Made by a program: the position numbers and the translations under genes. From Candidatus Villigracilis propinquus (lineage in GTDB: Bacteria > Chloroflexota > Anaerolineae > Anaerolineales > Villigracilaceae), in NCBI GenBank assembly GCA_016714565.1, contig JADKDM010000001.1, positions 310,001-374,000 on the forward strand: a DNA stretch of 64,000 nt, written 5' to 3'. Shown here one piece after another: positions 61,247 through 64,000 of the stretch (position 1 is its first letter; every line of letters starts with the position of its first letter). The notes beneath the pieces were generated by a model. It had not been told where the DNA came from. It saw only the letters and a program-made list of their open reading frames with translations, and made no database searches.

Positions 61247-62141
61247 GAACCCATTTCGCCGTTCCCCCTTTGTGATCGTTGCTGCAGTATTGGTTTATTT
61301 TTTCCTGTATGCGCCGATCATTGGATTGGTTTTATATTCCTTTAACGCCTCGCGCGCAAATGTGACGTTTGAAGGCTTTATCCCGGCATTTAGCGACCGT
61401 GTTGTGATGGATGGCAGTCTTGTTAAATCCAGTCCGTGTGGGCCTTTTCATTGGTACTGTGACCTTGCCAAGAATGATGATGTTGGAGAGGCGGCTGGGA
61501 ATACTTTAACAATTGCGTTTGTTGCCACGATTATTGCCACGGTTATTGGAACGATGTCTGCGATTGCACTTCAGCGGTATGATTTCAAGATCAAACCGTT
61601 TTCACAGCTTGCTTTGTATATCCCGATCGTGATCCCTGAGATCGTGATGGGTATTGGCGCACTGACTCTTTTTAGTCAATTGTTTGGCTGGATAAACGAA
61701 ACTTTTAATCTCAGTGGTGATGCACGTCTTTCATTGGGCATGGCAACGGTAACGATCAGCCATATCGCTTTTATGGTTCCATTCGTCACTCTGGTAGTGC
61801 AGGCCCGCTTGCAGGGTTTTGACAAATCCTATGAAGAAGCCGCTATGGACTTGGGTGCGAATGAGTGGACAACTTTCCGCCGTGTTACGTTCCCCATGAT
61901 CCTGCCCGGTGTCATGTCCGGAGCTTTGCTTGCGTTTACCCTGTCGCTGGATGATTTTGTGATCACCTTCTTTACGAATGGTCCCGGCTCGACCACCCTG
62001 CCGATCTATGTGTATGGCTTGCTGAGACGTATTATCACTCCGCAGGTCAATGCGCTTTCAACGGTCTGGATTTTGGTCATCTTCATAGCTGTTTTGCTTT
62101 TACAGATCATCCAAAATCGTGAATCAAAGCAGCATTCATAG
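61245..62141 (+). CDS. potC: spermidine/putrescine ABC transporter permease
   Basis: 298 residues, six membrane helices. The EAA loop near residue 200 (YEEAAMDLGANEWTTFRRVTFP) and the LSLDDFVITFFTNGPGSTTLP segment are standard for PotC. Between helices 1 and 2 there is a periplasmic loop longer than usual with a Cys pair (SPCGPFHWYCD). Works with PotB. Its start is overlapped by a hairpin. Confidence 0.93.
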   Translation: MNPFRRSPFVIVAAVLVYFFLYAPIIGLVLYSFNASRANVTFEGFIPAFSDRVVMDGSLVKSSPCGPFHWYCDLAKNDDVGEAAGNTLTIAFVATIIATVIGTMSAIALQRYDFKIKPFSQLALYIPIVIPEIVMGIGALTLFSQLFGWINETFNLSGDARLSLGMATVTISHIAFMVPFVTLVVQARLQGFDKSYEEAAMDLGANEWTTFRRVTFPMILPGVMSGALLAFTLSLDDFVITFFTNGPGSTTLPIYVYGLLRRIITPQVNALSTVWILVIFIAVLLLQIIQNRESKQHS

Positions 62142-62288
62142 TTCTTTGTTTCAGCATTAAAATTTTCGATAAAGGAGGAATGTGTAAACCACGTTTCTCT
62201 TTTGTATAATGAAGACATCCCTTTCGGGTATATCGTGGCGAGGGCCCACGTTTCCAAACCATATTTAAATCTTCTGAAGGAGGAAGAA

Positions 62289-63437
62289 ATGAAAAAGAAC
62301 ATTCTATATAAATTGCTGGCTTTGCTTGTTGTCGCAAGCATGGCTCTGGCAGCCTGTGGTGGCGGGGGAGATGCTCCGGCTGAAGATGGCGGAACTGTCA
62401 CATCCAACGGCTATCAATGCCCTGCCAAGGAATTTGAACTCGAAGTCACTTCCACGGAACTCAATATCTTTGTGTGGACGGAATACATCCCGACCGACAT
62501 GATCGAATGCTTTGAGTTGGTGTACGGCATCAAGGTGAATCGTGATGAATATTCCAGCAATGAAGAAATGTACGCCAAGGTCTCTGCTGGCGGTTCCAAT
62601 TACGATCTTGTTCAGCCCACCGACTACATCGTTCCTTTGATGGTTCGTCAGGACTTGTTGCAGGAACTTGACCATGCCCAATTGCCTGTGTTGAAGAACT
62701 TCGACCCCAACTATCTCGATTTTGAATTCGACCCTGGTAACAAATACACCATTCCGTATCAGGCCGGAACCGATGCAATTGTGGTCAATACAAGCACGGT
62801 AGAAAATGTGCCGCAGTCTTGGGAAGACCTTTGGAAACCCGAGTACGCAGGCAAGATGGTATTTCTCGATGATTCCCGCGCTACTATCGGTTTGACACTG
62901 TTGACACTTGGTTATGATGTCAATACCACCAACCCTGATGAACTCGCCGCAGCAAAAGAAAAATTGTCCCTGCTCGTTCCCAATGTCAAACTCTTTGACA
63001 GCGACAGCCCCAAAACCGCACTCATCGCTGGTGACGTTGACCTAGGCATGACCTGGACCGCCGAAGCCTTGCTTGCCCAGCAGGAAAACCCAGCCATTGA
63101 ATATGTGTATCCCACCGAAGGCGCGATCCTCTGGCAGGATAACTGGACCATGCTGAAAGATGCTCCTCACGCCGATGCAGCATACGCCTGGTTGAACTAC
63201 ACCATGCAAGGCGATATCTTCTGGATGATGCTGCGCGACTTCCCGTACACCAACCCGAATGCTGCTGCATTGGAGTACGCCAAAGCCAACCAGACTGAAC
63301 TGTATGAAACATACATGGCCTCACCCATCACCAACACACCGGCGGAAGCCATTCAGAATGGTCATCGCATCGGTGACGTTGGCGAAGCCACACCTTTGTA
63401 TGATGACATCTGGGTTGAAGTAAAGGGCGGTTCATAG
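62289..63437 (+). CDS. potD: spermidine/putrescine-binding lipoprotein
   Basis: 382 residues from ATG 62289 (GAAGGAGGAAG upstream). Lipobox LAAC, acylated Cys 23, then a short Gly/Asp-rich linker. The PotD fold starts at LNIFVWTEYIPTDMIECFE and includes YDLVQPTDYIVPLMVR and the polyamine-site segment YQAGTDAIVVN. Captures polyamine outside the membrane. A 148-base gap to potC holds a TATAAT at 62205-62210 without a clear -35, so a separate promoter is possible but not shown. Confidence 0.93.
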   Translation: MKKNILYKLLALLVVASMALAACGGGGDAPAEDGGTVTSNGYQCPAKEFELEVTSTELNIFVWTEYIPTDMIECFELVYGIKVNRDEYSSNEEMYAKVSAGGSNYDLVQPTDYIVPLMVRQDLLQELDHAQLPVLKNFDPNYLDFEFDPGNKYTIPYQAGTDAIVVNTSTVENVPQSWEDLWKPEYAGKMVFLDDSRATIGLTLLTLGYDVNTTNPDELAAAKEKLSLLVPNVKLFDSDSPKTALIAGDVDLGMTWTAEALLAQQENPAIEYVYPTEGAILWQDNWTMLKDAPHADAAYAWLNYTMQGDIFWMMLRDFPYTNPNAAALEYAKANQTELYETYMASPITNTPAEAIQNGHRIGDVGEATPLYDDIWVEVKGGS

Positions 63438-63481
63438 CAGCTTTTTGTTGGTGAAAATTCACCAATACACCCTTTGCAGTA

Positions 63482-63519
63482 AAATAGACCCGACAGGCAA
63501 TGTGCCGTCGGGTCTATTT
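63482..63519 (+). terminator. intrinsic terminator of the pot operon
   Basis: A 13-bp stem (63482-63494 with 63507-63519), extended inward by GGCA/TGCC, is followed by a T-rich stretch (TATTTCTT). A small 8-bp stem (63448-63465) precedes it. Confidence 0.85.
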
Positions 63520-63600
63520 CTTGAAACAGGGATGCAATAAAAGAGATTTTTTTGCAACTGCCCAGTCGTTATTGTGAGCCGGCAAGAACGCCCTCGCAAC

Positions 63601-63636
63601 ACCGCGTCGCACGCCTGTGCAGGTGTGCGACGCGGT
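63601..63636. terminator. GC-rich hairpin upstream of the second Lrp gene
   Basis: CCGCGTCGCAC (63602-63612) pairs with 63625-63635, with more inner pairs and a small loop, a stem of about 16 to 17 bp. An AT-rich run with seven T follows about 12 bases later. It separates the pot operon from the Lrp promoter; terminator or regulatory stem cannot be told apart. Confidence 0.5.
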
Positions 63637-63715
63637 TGAGTAGCTATATTTTTTTGAATATTTTGCATAAAAAGAATAAATATAGTCACTAGAATACAAT
63701 TAAATTACATTATTA

Positions 63716-63742
63716 TTGACAATAATGCAAAAAAGGTATAAT
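63716..63742 (+). promoter_or_regulatory. promoter of the second Lrp gene (possibly leaderless)
   Basis: TTGACA (63716-63721) and TATAAT (63737-63742) are both consensus but only 15 bases apart. The transcript would start near 63749, practically at the ATG 63751, and no ribosome site is visible. Confidence 0.65.
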
Positions 63743-63750
63743 ATATCAAT

Positions 63751-64000
63751 ATGAACAACATTATCGGTATTGGCGCTGAACGACTGGATAAGATCGACCT
63801 TTACATTATACAAGCTATGCGCGAAGACGGGCGTGAGGCCTTTGCGCAGATCGCCGAGAAACTGAACGTATCACCCGGTATGATCCGTCAGCGCTACAAC
63901 CGCCTGGTCAAGCTTGGTTATCTCAAAGTGGTCGCTGTCACCAATCCGCTCATGATGGGCAAGCGCACTATGGCCATGATCGGCATCCGCACCGATGGAC
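63751..64000 (+). CDS. Lrp/AsnC-family regulator, 3' end cut by the window
   Basis: The first 83 codons are visible. The helix-turn-helix is clear: LDKIDLYIIQAMREDGREAFAQIAEKL in two pieces, then GMIRQRYNRLVKLGYLKVV. The RAM ligand domain would lie beyond the edge. It resembles the regulator at 52965-53468 in family but not closely. The two Lrp genes flank the polyamine island, so at least one of them probably senses an amine or amino acid from it. Confidence 0.9.
   Translation, partial: MNNIIGIGAERLDKIDLYIIQAMREDGREAFAQIAEKLNVSPGMIRQRYNRLVKLGYLKVVAVTNPLMMGKRTMAMIGIRTDG

Noticed and set aside
62180..62209. Nine-codon open frame after AAAGGAGGA upstream of potD, as a leader peptide
   Set aside because: Spacing between the Shine-Dalgarno and ATG is too short and no terminator/antiterminator pair follows; no residues hint at a regulatory peptide.

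Overview
The window reads as a chromosomal segment of a monoderm, carbohydrate-fermenting environmental bacterium. My best guess is Chloroflexota, class Anaerolineae. This rests on a Tad/Flp export locus with no secretin, a transaldolase-glucose-6-phosphate isomerase fusion, ABC lipoproteins with simple lipoboxes, and short palindromic repeats in intergenic gaps. It is inference, because the window has no rRNA or other phylogenetic marker. No CRISPR array, tRNA, rRNA, prophage, insertion sequence or antibiotic-resistance gene was found.

Layout. 1-2.8 kb: end of an ABC ATPase gene, an alkaline-phosphatase-superfamily hydrolase, then DJ-1/PfpI and YjbQ genes on the minus strand. 2.9-16.3 kb: a xylan/xylose locus. 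It holds a LacI regulator with its own promoter and operators, a three-gene sugar ABC importer without its own ATPase, a GH43, an exported GH8 enzyme with a GH26-like tail, a GH3, xylose isomerase (frame broken) and xylulokinase. 16.3-24.7 kb (mostly minus): a decayed yjbQ fragment, two single-domain response regulators, a VWA/MoxR pair, GNAT, aspartase, a frame-broken glycosyltransferase, a small zinc-binding protein on plus, and a radical SAM/SPASM protein. 24.9-31.6 kb: DMT transporter, lipid kinase, GNAT and three polytopic glycosyltransferase-like proteins. 31.6-40.8 kb: NarL-type regulator, DegS-like kinase, cpaB, receiver-CpaE, tadA, tadB, tadC, then comF and hpf. 40.8-48.8 kb: an Lgt-like protein, a TlpA thioredoxin, DUF429, then transketolase, rpiB and tal-pgi, and a pterin dehydratase. 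48.9-52.8 kb: a double formylglycine-generating-enzyme-like lipoprotein, GNAT, and a GH36 alpha-galactosidase. 52.9-64 kb: a polyamine/omega-amino-acid island with an Lrp regulator, three class III aminotransferases, a methylmalonate-semialdehyde-type dehydrogenase, potABCD and a second Lrp gene cut by the window end.

How the parts fit. Xylan fragments would be cut outside the cell by GH8, imported, trimmed by GH43 and GH3, isomerised and phosphorylated to xylulose-5-phosphate. That product would enter the pentose phosphate reactions encoded about 28 kb downstream (tkt, rpiB, tal-pgi). The right-hand island looks like uptake of putrescine/spermidine followed by transamination and oxidation.

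Sequence quality. Three genes (xylA, a glycosyltransferase, an aminotransferase) are broken by single-base indels in otherwise intact coding sequence, and a run of almost pure G lies at 45.42-45.52 kb. These look more like consensus errors than biology, and every frameshift claim should be read with that in mind.
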